This document shows, in pieces, positions 9,544-20,148 of a stretch of 64,000 bases of DNA. Every line of letters begins with the position of its first letter. The first letter of the stretch is position 1. Position numbers and translations under genes: made by a program. The notes under the pieces were generated by a model, which ran no database searches, was not told where the DNA came from, and saw only the letters and a program-made list of their open reading frames with translations. This stretch comes from an uncultured Shewanella sp. (GTDB lineage Bacteria > Pseudomonadota > Gammaproteobacteria > Enterobacterales > Shewanellaceae): assembly GCF_947501225.1 (NCBI RefSeq), contig NZ_CANMUW010000003.1:248001-312000 (forward strand), given 5' to 3'.

Positions 9544-9809
9544 GGTGATTCCTTGTGTTCAGGTGCTAGGTGCTGTTCCAGGTTTTAAGTTTTATCCTCG
9601 AACCTCACAACTCGACCTCGTGACTAATATCTCGCAACTTGCGACCCATAGCCAAGATATCAACATCATCTCGAGCATAATTCTAATATTAAAACATATT
9701 TCTGATAATTTATCATTTTCACTCCGTCAGGGCTTGTGTCACGTTATTCTGCGATGATATTTTAGCGCCAACTTTTATATATCATCATTTCATATTTCGG
9801 AGTTATACC

Positions 9810-9977
9810 ATGAACGTAGATCAGCATTTGAAAGTAGCACAGTGGCACATCGAGCAGGCTCGTCTGCACGCAACAAGTGACCACGCTTGTGGCTGCCCGG
9901 CTAACGCTCACGATCAAAAAGCGATCGATGCCGTTGAAGCGGGTCTGATTCAAGAAGAGAAGACCTGCGATCTGTAA
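9810..9977 (+). CDS. Small Cys-rich protein with CGCP motif (55 aa)
   Basis: ATG at 9810 follows CGGAG with 8-nt spacing and opens a 55-codon frame ending in TAA. The product is polar, has no signal peptide, and contains HACGCPANAHDQKAIDAVEAG and a C-terminal Cys in KTCDL. The HxCxC...H arrangement could bind a metal, which is inference. A short hairpin (9990-10008) and a strong intrinsic terminator follow, so it looks like an independently transcribed small gene. I do not recognise the family. Confidence 0.7.
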   Translation: MNVDQHLKVAQWHIEQARLHATSDHACGCPANAHDQKAIDAVEAGLIQEEKTCDL

Positions 9978-10023
9978 GTCTATGCTCCCTGCCGAACGCT
10001 TTTCGGCAAGTTGAAATAACAAG

Positions 10024-10055
10024 ACGCCTCACTCTCTGCAGTGAGGCGTTTTTTT
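10024..10055 (+). terminator. Intrinsic terminator of the 55-aa gene
   Basis: ACGCCTCAC (10024-10032) pairs with GTGAGGCGT (10041-10049), followed by a T run to 10055. Confidence 0.9.
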
Positions 10056-10202
10056 ATCTCTGATGGCTGCTACTGCATGAGCATCATCAGATATCGGCAA
10101 TATATATTGCCATGGCTGCAACTAATTACGCTTGTGTGGGTCTAGAGTTATACCGGTTGGCATTAAGCCGCTAAATGAGTTGTAAGGACTGAGAGCTCCA
10201 CT

Positions 10203-10580
10203 TTGATTCAACGTATCGTGCAAGTCGTGTTATTGATAACTTTAATTGGGCAGAGCCTTCTCTCTCCTGCTTTGGCGACCCACGACCTGATGCACTCATT
10301 GTCCCCAGTGGTGGAAGAGGCGCAACCTATTTCATTTGGCACCTCTTCAGATGCAGTAGGCAGTTCAACCCCTTCAAATATCAGCGTCTTTAACTGCGCC
10401 GATGCCTGTACCATGTTAGCGAGCGGGCACTGTGTCAGCCATTGTGTGTCCATGACGGGCATTTTTATCGAGCCCTCTTTAACAAAATATCGCCCCACCA
10501 GGAGCCCGCAAAATAGTGCCGCGCTCTGGTCTGCCCAAACGACAGATCCCTTGCCGATTAATCGCCCCCCAATAGCTTAA
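10203..10580 (+). CDS. Small secreted hypothetical protein
   Basis: A 125-residue protein that begins with a signal peptide (MIQRIVQVVLLITLIGQSLL... ending near ALAT). The mature part is low in charge and has four cysteines in CADACTMLASGHCVSHC. It resembles in architecture small exported DUF2946-like proteins, but I cannot assign a family. The only start that keeps the signal peptide is TTG at 10203, with AAGGA 14 nt upstream, which is a weak arrangement. No partner gene is evident. Confidence 0.6.
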   Translation: MIQRIVQVVLLITLIGQSLLSPALATHDLMHSLSPVVEEAQPISFGTSSDAVGSSTPSNISVFNCADACTMLASGHCVSHCVSMTGIFIEPSLTKYRPTRSPQNSAALWSAQTTDPLPINRPPIA

Positions 10581-10772
10581 CGCCAATCCAACTCGAGGTT
10601 AGTCACTGTTTTATAAGCGTTAAAAAAACAGTGTTCCCTCTCGAGCTGTATACCTGACTATCATAAAGGTATGTATCAATTTGCATAATATTTGATTCAT
10701 TTGTTCACTGATGATGTAATTTAATTTAAGCTATATGTTAATCATTTGTGGTCAAAAAGATTGGAGTTCTAT

Positions 10773-11063
10773 ATGAAGATGTTAACCAGCGTGACCTTAT
10801 CTGCCCTGCTCATGTTTGCTTCACAGCCTGCCATGGCCGAGAAACCCGATTTCTCGAAGACGAATGCGGCCAAGGCAAGTTATGATTTTTCTCAAAACAG
10901 GTCTGCGACCGGCAACCAATTGCAACCCGGATCGACGCAACATGATTTCTCTAAGACCCTGGCGGCGACAGCGGAGTATGATTTCTCTGTGAACCAGCCC
11001 GCCACCGAGACTGAGCCTAAGCCATCGACACAGCACGACTTCTCTAAAACAGCGGCACTGTGA
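10773..11063 (+). CDS. Secreted DFS-repeat hypothetical protein
   Basis: A 96-residue protein with a signal peptide cleaved near AMAEK. The mature part is built of an alternating repeat: two short modules, DFSKT-x-AA and YDFS-x-N-x(2)AT, recur, giving five DFS tripeptides, three of them in DFSKT. ATG at 10773 is preceded by TTGGAG, which decides against the TTG at 10746. It ends at a shared bidirectional terminator. No family is recognised; regular Asp-Phe-Ser spacing suggests a repeated turn or a binding array in the periplasm (inference). Confidence 0.75.
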   Translation: MKMLTSVTLSALLMFASQPAMAEKPDFSKTNAAKASYDFSQNRSATGNQLQPGSTQHDFSKTLAATAEYDFSVNQPATETEPKPSTQHDFSKTAAL

Positions 11064-11155
11064 GAGCAGAGCTAGCCGCTAACTATTTATGCATGGTCGA
11101 AATTAAGAGGTAGCGGTGATCGATTGAGCCCTATCGATAAACCCGTAACAGATGA

Positions 11156-11192
11156 AGCAGTCAGGAGTCATGAATTCCTGACTGCTTTTTTT
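11156..11192. terminator. Bidirectional terminator between convergent genes
   Basis: AGCAGTCAGGA (11156-11166) pairs with TCCTGACTGCT (11176-11186) and is followed by TTTTTT. The left arm overlaps the stop codon of the minus-strand gene. Confidence 0.88.
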
Positions 11193-11526
11193 CTATCCCA
11201 TGACCCAGGCGATAGGAGTCTATCACTCCGACAAACCAGGCGATGAAAAACACAGAGGTGGCGAGGTTGATCATACTCGCCTGAGCAGGGTCGGGGGCTT
11301 GGGTGATCAGCCCATAGATGACGTTGAGATCCGGAGCGAGTTCACCACTGAGTATCCTGTCCGTTATCTGATGCGCCCGCTCCACGGCCCGGTCGAGCAG
11401 ATACAGCAAGCCCCCAAGCATAGTCACTGAGAGCAGTGTGCCCCTGGTGTACTGTTTCAGATAGAAGTGCCCGCCGCCGGGGCAGACAAAGGCCGAGATG
11501 AGTGCGGCCTTAACGGCTTTGTTCAT
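11161..11526 (-). CDS. Small inner-membrane protein, TM2/DUF6677-like
   Basis: A 121-residue protein whose start, ALISAFVCPGGGHFYLKQYTRG, has the glycine-rich P-G-x-G-H/Q-x-Y-L turn typical of TM2-like small membrane proteins. There are about three hydrophobic segments (ALISAFVCPG, LLSVTMLGGLLYLL, INLATSVFFIAWFVGVIDSY). The function of such proteins is unknown. It follows the 11587-12009 gene on the same strand with a 60-bp gap and may be co-transcribed. Confidence 0.75.
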   Translation of the reverse strand: MNKAVKAALISAFVCPGGGHFYLKQYTRGTLLSVTMLGGLLYLLDRAVERAHQITDRILSGELAPDLNVIYGLITQAPDPAQASMINLATSVFFIAWFVGVIDSYRLGHGIEKKQSGIHDS

Positions 11527-11586
11527 GCGTAATACTCTTGTTTATAAGCTAAAAGCTGTAAGTTTGAAGTGGCTCCTGAAGGCAGA

Positions 11587-12009
11587 TCATTCAAGATCGA
11601 TACGGCGGATGGCCTTTGATAACAGGGCTACTCTTTCAATAAGCTGCTCTTTGGCTTTATCGTTACGATTGGCGTCGAGTTGACTCTGCACCCCGGACAG
11701 CTCCTGGACTAACCATCCCCGGATCATCACATAGTAACGTGAGTCTGTACCATAGCGGGTAATGATCTCCAGTGACTCCGGCTCGGCGGGTGAGGTGATG
11801 GCTGCGGAAAGCGCCTTTACCATGACACCTATCCTGTACTCTTCACTCTTTTGCTCTTCACTCAGAGATGTGCTCTTCGATGTGGTGAAGACAGGCTCCT
11901 GAGCCGACAGATAGGAGGTAATTGAGACTGCGGCAAGGGTCTGTAACGGCAGCAGGCAGGCGATGGGTAATAAAAAAGCGGTAACTGTTTTGGCTGAGGC
12001 TCTGATCAT
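11587..12009 (-). CDS. Secreted hypothetical protein
   Basis: A 140-residue protein with a signal peptide (FLLPIACLLPLQTLAA) and a mature, mostly helical, charged region (ANRNDKAKEQLIERVALLSKAIRRIDLE at the C terminus). No known domain is recognised. It may form a small operon with the downstream membrane protein. Its ATG overlaps by ATGA the stop of a small upstream frame. Confidence 0.7.
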   Translation of the reverse strand: MIRASAKTVTAFLLPIACLLPLQTLAAVSITSYLSAQEPVFTTSKSTSLSEEQKSEEYRIGVMVKALSAAITSPAEPESLEIITRYGTDSRYYVMIRGWLVQELSGVQSQLDANRNDKAKEQLIERVALLSKAIRRIDLE

Positions 12010-12188
12010 GAGTCGGGTCCTCTTTTAGTGGGAAGATCATCAACAGAGAAATAATGTAACTCAGGCACAGCGCCGCTGACAAGTTCCCATAGAATGTCGT
12101 GGTGACCACGAATATAGTTAATGTGGCCACTGATAAGCTGCCCGGGCGTGAAACAGTAACCCCGGGAGGTTAAACCGGCGGCACTCAA
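12006..12188 (-). pseudogene. Possible short gene or remnant overlapping the next start (ATGA)
   Basis: A 60-codon frame from a TTG, stop overlapping the next gene's ATG. The frame is open upstream into the end of the cytochrome gene, and the translation (GYCFTPGQLISGHINYIRGHHDIL) faintly recalls the C-terminal G-H-x2-H-H-x2-I-L region of DinB-fold proteins. It may be a decayed fragment or chance. No convincing ribosome binding site is seen. Confidence 0.25.
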
Positions 12189-12223
12189 GCCTAAACTATT
12201 AACCGATGCTCCCCGGGAGCTGG

Positions 12224-12622
12224 CTAGTTGTTCTTCGCACCTTCGTCTATCCAGCGCTTTATCGTCGCTATCTCATCGCTGCTCAGGGGCTCACCCTCTC
12301 CCTGAGGGAATTTATCATCATGGTGAGGCGGCATCTGAATCTTGGTATCCACCTTATGATCTATCACCAGATACAGGGTGCTGGATGCGGCGCTTCCGGG
12401 GACGACAATAGCGCCCAACCTGGTGCCCTGCATGACCTGGGCATAACTGGTAAGGTTCAGTTCGGTTAGCTGCGCTCCCTCACCGGAACCCGAGTGACAA
12501 CTGACACATGAGGCCTGCAGAATAGGCATTACCTGATCATTAAAGCTGACGGCGCGTTCGCAACCGGCTAACAGCACTGGCAGGATAAGTGCGGACAGGA
12601 TATAGCCTTTGTGAATAGACAT
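12224..12622 (-). CDS. Mono-heme c-type cytochrome lipoprotein
   Basis: A 132-residue protein with a lipoprotein signal (lipobox LLAGC) and one heme c site, CVSCH, in the segment MPILQASCVSCHSGSGEGAQL. MPPH near the middle could supply the distal Met, and the C-terminal helix has EIATIKRWIDEGA, typical of class I or planctomycete-type cytochrome c domains. It is probably a periplasmic electron carrier tethered to a membrane. ATG at 12622 was chosen because AAGGAGG lies 5 nt upstream; an ATG at 12637 is less well placed. Confidence 0.85.
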   Translation of the reverse strand: MSIHKGYILSALILPVLLAGCERAVSFNDQVMPILQASCVSCHSGSGEGAQLTELNLTSYAQVMQGTRLGAIVVPGSAASSTLYLVIDHKVDTKIQMPPHHDDKFPQGEGEPLSSDEIATIKRWIDEGAKNN

Positions 12623-12874
12623 TTTCGCCTCCTTCATACCAACTCCGTAAAATCACATACTGCTGTTGTGATGAACCTATCTATCAGTATAGTTGGCGAT
12701 ATCTGTATTATCTGTCGGGGTTTAACAATTGTCCCTAATATAGGGCAAATGAGAAATCGAGTGGCAAGAGAAGGTTACATATCAGGTGGGAGAACCGAGG
12801 GGCTAGGGGAGAAGGGTTTACCTCTCTTTTCTTAGTGCTTACTTTTTATCGCTCAAGGCTGTTTACGACTCCTT

Positions 12875-13531
12875 TTAATCCGGCGTCACGATAAGGCCCA
12901 GCGGGCTGAGCAGTTGCTCCTGCTGCCACTGGTTTATCATTACCCCTTCGAGTTTAACGTTGCGGGGATCCAGCCCCTCGAGCTCAACCCGGCACAGGTT
13001 ACAACCTTCGAGTTCGAACGTGCCCCACTGTGAGGGGGAAAACTCGCCGCCACTGAGATCTGAGCCCTTCATCGAGGCGCCGATAAGCGTTGCACCTAGC
13101 CAGCGGTTATCAAACAGCTCACACTTCTCCAGTAGTGCACTCTCGAGGTTGGCATAGGCCAGATTACAGCCGGTGATGTAGGCGGAGCAGAAGAAGGTCT
13201 TGTGAGTGATATGGTTGGCAAAGCTGGCACGGGCAAAATCGGCCCCCTGCAGGTTGCATTCCCTGAGTTCGATACCGAAGCATTTGGCACCGGTGAACAG
13301 CGCCATGCTCAGGTTGCATTGCCTGAAGCTGGCGTTAGTGAGCGTGGCGTAATCGAAGCGGCAGCCATCGCTGTCGCCCTGTTCGATAAATTTGCAGTCG
13401 ATGAAGCTGGCGTCGGTGAGATCGGCGCGGCTGAAGTCACAGCGGTAAAATAGACAACGTTCAAAAATCGCATCCTGCAGCTCATCTTCACGAAAGTTGC
13501 TGTCGATGAATGTTTGTTCTGTGGCCTGCAT
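12875..13531 (-). CDS. qnr: Qnr-type pentapeptide repeat protein
   Basis: The protein is 218 residues, the length of QnrA/QnrB-type proteins. It consists of A(D/N)LxX pentapeptide repeats that build a right-handed beta helix mimicking DNA on gyrase and topoisomerase IV. Landmarks match Qnr: FERCLFYRCDFSRADL near residue 24, CFGIELRECNLQGADF, FFCSAYITGCNLAYANL, and the C-terminal GLDPRNVKLEGV...WQQEQLLSPLGLIV. In the Qnr family this protects topoisomerases from quinolones. Chromosomal qnr genes are known in Shewanella and Vibrio, so this is probably a native gene. A MATE pump lies just upstream on the same strand. Confidence 0.92.
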   Translation of the reverse strand: MQATEQTFIDSNFREDELQDAIFERCLFYRCDFSRADLTDASFIDCKFIEQGDSDGCRFDYATLTNASFRQCNLSMALFTGAKCFGIELRECNLQGADFARASFANHITHKTFFCSAYITGCNLAYANLESALLEKCELFDNRWLGATLIGASMKGSDLSGGEFSPSQWGTFELEGCNLCRVELEGLDPRNVKLEGVMINQWQQEQLLSPLGLIVTPD

Positions 13532-13552
13532 CTTTTGTCCTACTCAGTTATG

Positions 13553-13757
13553 AGCCGCTGAGGGCTCTATGTTTTTCTCTTTACGAGCGGCTATACCAGC
13601 CGCTGATGGCTCTTTATTAAAACCGCAGAAGGCTGTTGTCTCTACTCTTTACCAGTCGCTGATGGCTCTGCGCTGAAGGCTCTCTATTAAAACCGCTGAG
13701 GGCTCTTTATTTGCGTGCCGCTGAGGGCTCTTTATTTGCGTGCCGCTGATGGCTCTT
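13553..13757. repeat. Degenerate tandem repeats with core GCCGCTGAkGGCTCT
   Basis: About six copies of the core lie at 13553, 13598, 13652 and then every ~25 bp at the end (~13695-13753). They are separated by variable T-rich pieces such as TTTATTTGCGT. Each core can fold as a mini-hairpin (AGCC / GGCT). The array fills the whole gap between the MATE gene stop and the qnr start, so it lies in the qnr leader if transcription comes from upstream. Confidence 0.8.
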
Positions 13758-15113
13758 CTAATCAAGGTGATGAGGGTGCTTTTCGGGTTCCGAGACCTTA
13801 GTCGCCAGAATATAGCAGGCGATTCCCATGAGGGTGTTGGTTATCGGCAGGGCCAGAAGCAGGCCCTCCACCCCATTGAGATAGGAGCCCAGTGCGGCTA
13901 ACGGCAGCATGATGAGGAAGAGTCGACACACATTGAGGATCAGCGAATACATGGGTCTGTGATAGGCGTTGAGTGAGGTCGCCATCAAGATGACGATACC
14001 CAGCGGACCGTAGGCGGCCGGCAACATCAGGATATAGAAGGTCAACCACTCTATCACCTGGGCATCGTTACTGAAAAGCTGTGCGATGGGCTCGGCAAAA
14101 AACCATAAAGGCAGGTATAGCAAGGTTTGAAACACAAGCACAAATCTTAGCGATAGTAATAGTGCTTCACGGGCGCGCTCGGTCTGTCCGGCTCCCAGGT
14201 TTTGAGCGATAAAGGGGACCAGGCTCGACGAAAGCGCCATCACGACGATCAACAGGACCGACTCCAATCTGGTACCGGCACCGAAGGCGGCAACCGCACC
14301 ATGGTCGATGCGCGCCAGCATGGCCATGATCATGGCGTTTGCCAGCGGGTTAAGCAGGTTCATCAGGGCTGCGGGTTGAGCGATATGGGCCAGCTGTTTC
14401 CAGTTGCACCTGAGTCGCTGCATATTCAGCGGGGCAAACTCCACCAGATGGCGCTTAAATATCAACAGGTGGCTCGACAGCGACAGCGCCACGACCCAGG
14501 AGATCACGCTGGCAATGGCTGCCCCCTGTATCTCTAACCGCGGAAAGGGACCGATGCCGAATATCAACAGAGGATCTAAGATCAGGTTTATCACCGCCGC
14601 CAGCATCATTATCTGCGCCGGTGAGTGAGTATCACCGGTGGCGCGAAGCCCCTGATTACCGACCATAAGTAACACCAGCAGAGGGACCCCCAGATACCAG
14701 ATCAACATGTAGTCGCGGATCAGCGGTAAGCTGGCTTCGTTGGCACCGAGCAGGGTGAACAGCGGGCCGATACAGAGGCTGCCAATCAGGGAGATAAAGG
14801 CGATTAAACCGAATGTGAGCAGCAGAGTGTCATGGAGAAACACCTTAGCCTTCGGCGCCTGTCCGCTGCCGATAAGTCGGCCCAGATTGGTGGATACACC
14901 CGCACCTATGCCGATGGCGATGCTGGTTATTACTAAGGTCACCGGGAAGGTAAAACTGATCGCAGCCAGAGACTCAGTGCCTAACTGACTGATGAAAAAA
15001 GTGTCGACGAGGCTGAACCCCAGAATGGTTAAGATACCAATCAGGTTTGGGAGGCTCATATTTAGCAGTACACGACCAATTGGCTGTGTAAGCAGCCCGT
15101 GTCTGTCTCTCAT
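13758..15113 (-). CDS. MATE family multidrug/sodium antiporter
   Basis: A 451-residue membrane protein with the 12-helix MATE layout: two homologous halves, beginning near residue 20 (LLNMSLPNLIGILTILGFSLVDTFFISQLG) with the conserved D-T-F-F-I-S. MATE pumps export cationic drugs, including fluoroquinolones, using sodium or protons. ATG at 15113 was preferred; a TTG at 15134 would add seven residues and lacks a ribosome binding site. It is upstream of qnr on the same strand, separated only by the repeat array. Confidence 0.9.
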   Translation of the reverse strand: MRDRHGLLTQPIGRVLLNMSLPNLIGILTILGFSLVDTFFISQLGTESLAAISFTFPVTLVITSIAIGIGAGVSTNLGRLIGSGQAPKAKVFLHDTLLLTFGLIAFISLIGSLCIGPLFTLLGANEASLPLIRDYMLIWYLGVPLLVLLMVGNQGLRATGDTHSPAQIMMLAAVINLILDPLLIFGIGPFPRLEIQGAAIASVISWVVALSLSSHLLIFKRHLVEFAPLNMQRLRCNWKQLAHIAQPAALMNLLNPLANAMIMAMLARIDHGAVAAFGAGTRLESVLLIVVMALSSSLVPFIAQNLGAGQTERAREALLLSLRFVLVFQTLLYLPLWFFAEPIAQLFSNDAQVIEWLTFYILMLPAAYGPLGIVILMATSLNAYHRPMYSLILNVCRLFLIMLPLAALGSYLNGVEGLLLALPITNTLMGIACYILATKVSEPEKHPHHLD

Positions 15114-15215
15114 GGGGAAGTCTTGCCTAGTCAACTGAAGGAGGGCAATTCTATCAGGATTGAGTCTGCATTTATAAACCGGAGTTAAAAAAAATGAGAT
15201 TTTTTTTGTAAAGGC

Positions 15216-15244
15216 CTTGGATCTGAATTAGATGACCCCCATAT
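15216..15244 (+). promoter_or_regulatory. Sigma32-type heat-shock promoter of groESL
   Basis: CTTGGA (15216-15221) and CCCCATAT (15237-15244) are separated by 15 bp, close to the sigma32 consensus CTTGAA-N13-15-CCCCATnT. The groES start is 100 bp downstream. Confidence 0.8.
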
Positions 15245-15343
15245 ATCGAACATCAAGCGGTAATAATTTCAGCGTAAATTGTTGTCGAACTTATTAAAAT
15301 GCCAACCTTTGTTGGGCTAAAAAATCATTAGGAGCATCCATAG

Positions 15344-15634
15344 ATGAATATTCGTCCATTACATGACCGCGTAATCGTTAAGCGTTCAGAAGTTGAATCT
15401 AAGTCAGCTGGTGGCATCGTGCTTACAGGTAGTGCAGCCGAGCAATCATCACGCGGTGAAGTGCTTGCTGTAGGCAATGGCCGAATTCTTGAAAATGGCA
15501 GCGTGCAGCCATTGGACGTTAAAGTGGGTGATATCGTTATCTTCAACGAAGGTTACGGCGTAAAGAAAGAAAAAATTGATGGTGAAGAGGTTCTGATCCT
15601 TTCAGAATCTGACCTAATGGCTGTAGTGAGCTAA
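15344..15634 (+). CDS. groES: Co-chaperonin GroES
   Basis: A 96-residue protein of normal length that forms the heptameric lid of the GroEL folding chamber. The N terminus [14 protein letters not shown] and the mobile loop [20 protein letters not shown], which contacts GroEL, are intact, as is the roof region. It is the first gene of the groESL operon, 83 bp upstream of groEL, with AGGAG before the start. It is expected to be heat-induced via the upstream sigma32 promoter. Confidence 0.98.
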   Translation: MNIRPLHDRVIVKRSEVESKSAGGIVLTGSAAEQSSRGEVLAVGNGRILENGSVQPLDVKVGDIVIFNEGYGVKKEKIDGEEVLILSESDLMAVVS

Positions 15635-15661
15635 ATCACTTCGTTCAGATATTTTCCAATT

Positions 15662-15686
15662 CCTGTGACTCTCTATGAGTCGCAGG
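15662..15686 (+). other. Hairpin in the groES-groEL spacer
   Basis: CCTG-T-GACTC (15662-15671) pairs with GAGTC-G-CAGG (15677-15686), 10 pairs including one G-U, loop TCTAT. Without a T run it is more likely an RNA processing or stability element than a terminator. Confidence 0.5.
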
Positions 15687-15711
15687 TGATTAAAAAGAAT
15701 TTAAAGGGTAA

Positions 15712-17370
<1,659 letters not shown>

Positions 17371-18498
17371 TGCGACGAGAGTCGTGTAGGTCACTAACCT
17401 AGCAGGCTACACCGTAAGCAAGTACTAACAAGTGCTTGCTTCCATACCTGCAAAATTAGTAGTCGACACCGGTAATCGGTATGCATAAACCGATTGCCGG
17501 AATCTTCCTTGAAGATGTCGCGCAATTGTGTTTATATACAATTGGTTAAAGAAAAACGGCGACGCAAGTCTGCCGGCAAAACGTAATAGACAACTACAAA
17601 CTTTAGTCGATCAGTTATGCGATCGGGAAAAAGAAGGGCGATTTGTATCTGCCCGCAAGGCGTCCCGCCCCCCTCGTAGTGTGTCTTCCCAATGAAAAAC
17701 AATTCAATGAATACTCTAGCGGGTCTAATTAACCTGCCTGCGTACCTATGATTGTTTTGTTCGATTACCAGTTTCATGTGTCAATTGACTACTGGAGTGA
17801 TCTTCCGGTGTCAGCTGTTGAAGTTATTGTCTCAGCTTGTTCCATTAAACAAGTGAGTGAGACCTAACATACGACTGTTAGTAGCCTAGGGATAGTGCGA
17901 TGTTGGTAACGACATGGTGCGAAGCTTCCTGACAATGTACCTCTGCGTGAGCAGTGCTTTACTCGTGAGAGTGGGTATAGCTCGTTAACAATAAACGAGT
18001 TGAGGGCTAGGCTGGGCAATAAGGTTAATGTAAGTAAACTGCTGTTAAACACCGTCAACCGCAAAGAGCGAAAGATTGTTGATACGCTCTAACCAAAAGG
18101 TATGCGGCTGGTTATTCCTTTTACATCTGGGAATACGTCGTCACAAGGCCGTCGGTGGATAGGCAGAACCTAAGTTGCTCATGTAACTTCAATGGAACTC
18201 GGTAAGCCCGATTATTTGCCATTTTATTTTATAGGAGTGGCAGGCAAACCGTAAGGCGAGCTGTTAAATAAGTGGGTATAGGAGGTTAGAAAAAGCGAAT
18301 GCCAAATTGTAATGATTTGGATAGAGGTGAAATGCCTTAACCGGAAACGGTGCCCACTTCTAACTGGTCTTTAATCGTGTGAAAGACGTGTAAAGCTGTC
18401 TTATAAACTGATCCTAATGGGAATAAAATAACTCTTCCCATTAGGGGAGGGTTGTATTTTTTTTCTGTTAGATCAATTAATAACAGGAGAAAAGCAAG

Positions 18499-20148
18499 GT
18501 GAGTACAGCATTAGTTGTACCTGCGTTCTCCCACCCAGCGAGCAGCTGGCACACCATTGATTGGTATGCCGCTGAACGTCAGGTGCGGGAGCTACAAGTA
18601 CGGATCGCGAAGGCGACTAAGCAACAACAATGGCGCAAGGTTAAGGCTTTGCAACGTATGTTGGTGCGCTCGTTTGCTGGCAAAGTAATGGCGGTCAAAC
18701 GAGTAACTGAGAACCGTGGCAAAAGGACGCCCGGTGTCGATGGGGAGTTATGGAGTACACCTGAAACTAAGTGGCAGGCTGTATTTCGATTGAAACGGCA
18801 AGGCTATAAGCCACGACCGTTAAGGCGGATTTTTATCCCAAAGGCTAACGGTAAACGTCGGCCTCTAGGAATTCCAACCATGCTCGACAGGGCTATGCAG
18901 GCGTTATACCTGCTAGCTTTGGAGCCTGTGTCGGAAACAACCGCCGATCGAAATAGCTACGGATTTCGTCCGATGCGTTCAACCCACGACGCGATTGAGC
19001 AGTGTTTTGTCAATCTGAGTCGTAAAAGCTCTTCGGAGTGGGTGCTTGAGGGCGATATCAAAGGGTGCTTCGATAACATCAGCCATGACTGGTTACTTGC
19101 CAATATTCCTTTGGATAAACAAGTGCTCAGACGATGGTTGAAAGCAGGTTTTATGGAGTCCGGTAAGTTAAACCCAACGGATGCGGGTACACCTCAAGGA
19201 GGAATTATTTCTCCTGTATTGGCCAATATGGCGCTTGATGGTTTGGAAGCGGTGCTTGAATCCCACTTTGGGAAGAAGAACACCAAAGCCAGCTACAGGA
19301 CTAAGGTCAATTATGTGCGCTATGCGGATGACTTTATTATCACTGGTATCTCGAAAGAGCTGCTGGTTAATGAAGTTAAACCTGTAGTAGAGGCCTTTAT
19401 GGCTGAACGCGGGTTGACGCTATCGCCAGAGAAAACGGTGTTGACGCATATTGACGAAGGGTTTGATTTCCTGGGGCAAAATATACGTAAATACAATGGC
19501 AAATTGCTGATAAAGCCGAGCCGTAAGAACTTGCGTAACATGCTTCAGAAGGTTCGCGATATTGTTAAAAGTAATAAGACGGTAAAGGCGGCAACGCTGA
19601 TAAGCCTGCTTAATCCTGTCCTTCGGGGATGGGCCAACTACCATAGCCACATTGTGGCGAAGGAGACTTTTAACTATGTGGATTATCGGGTTTGGAAACT
19701 ACTCTGGCAGTGGTGCCGCAGACGACATCAAAATCGTCAGAAACGCTGGATTAAAGCTAAATACTTTAAAACAGCGGGGCCACGAAATTGGGTGTTTTCA
19801 GGTATGACAGTCGATGGTTTTAATAAACGACTGGTATACATCAGTGACACTGCGATAAAGCGACACACTAAGATTAAAGGAGAAGCGAACCCTTATGACT
19901 TGGCATTTGAGGAATACTTCGAGAAGCGCTTAGAGCGGGCTTGGCGTGACTCAATGCAAGGTCAACGGAGATTGCTGATCCTTTGGTTCAGACAACAGAA
20001 ATGTTGTCCTATTTGCCGCCATAAGATCACCAAAGAAACAGGATGGAATGTTCATCATATTGTGGAAAGGGTGAAAGGTGGCAGCGATGAAATGGATAAT
20101 TTAGTATTGTTGCACCCCAATTGTCACAGGCAATTGCATGCGAAGTAA
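18499..20148 (+). CDS. ltrA: Group II intron-encoded reverse transcriptase/maturase with HNH endonuclease
   Basis: A 549-residue LtrA-type protein. The RT domain spans about residues 60-330, with catalytic YADD at 275-278 (in YVRYADDF) and the GTPQGGIISPVLAN motif. Maturase domain X follows (PVLRGWANYHSH, residues ~375), then an HNH domain at the C terminus (CPIC...HHIVERVKGGSDEMDN...HPNCHRQLH). It helps the intron fold and splice and would copy it into new DNA sites. It starts with GTG after AGGAG. The frame and all motifs are intact, so the intron could be active. Confidence 0.95.
   Translation: MSTALVVPAFSHPASSWHTIDWYAAERQVRELQVRIAKATKQQQWRKVKALQRMLVRSFAGKVMAVKRVTENRGKRTPGVDGELWSTPETKWQAVFRLKRQGYKPRPLRRIFIPKANGKRRPLGIPTMLDRAMQALYLLALEPVSETTADRNSYGFRPMRSTHDAIEQCFVNLSRKSSSEWVLEGDIKGCFDNISHDWLLANIPLDKQVLRRWLKAGFMESGKLNPTDAGTPQGGIISPVLANMALDGLEAVLESHFGKKNTKASYRTKVNYVRYADDFIITGISKELLVNEVKPVVEAFMAERGLTLSPEKTVLTHIDEGFDFLGQNIRKYNGKLLIKPSRKNLRNMLQKVRDIVKSNKTVKAATLISLLNPVLRGWANYHSHIVAKETFNYVDYRVWKLLWQWCRRRHQNRQKRWIKAKYFKTAGPRNWVFSGMTVDGFNKRLVYISDTAIKRHTKIKGEANPYDLAFEEYFEKRLERAWRDSMQGQRRLLILWFRQQKCCPICRHKITKETGWNVHHIVERVKGGSDEMDNLVLLHPNCHRQLHAK

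Noticed and set aside
17532..17777. 81-codon minus-strand frame in the intron
   Set aside because: It lies within structured intron RNA and lacks a start context or recognisable protein.
18148..18153. GCCGTC as EBS2 of the groEL intron
   Set aside because: It could pair with GGCGGC in the exon but lies 3' of EBS1, whereas EBS2 is normally 5' of it; TGCTGT at 18040 is the better candidate.
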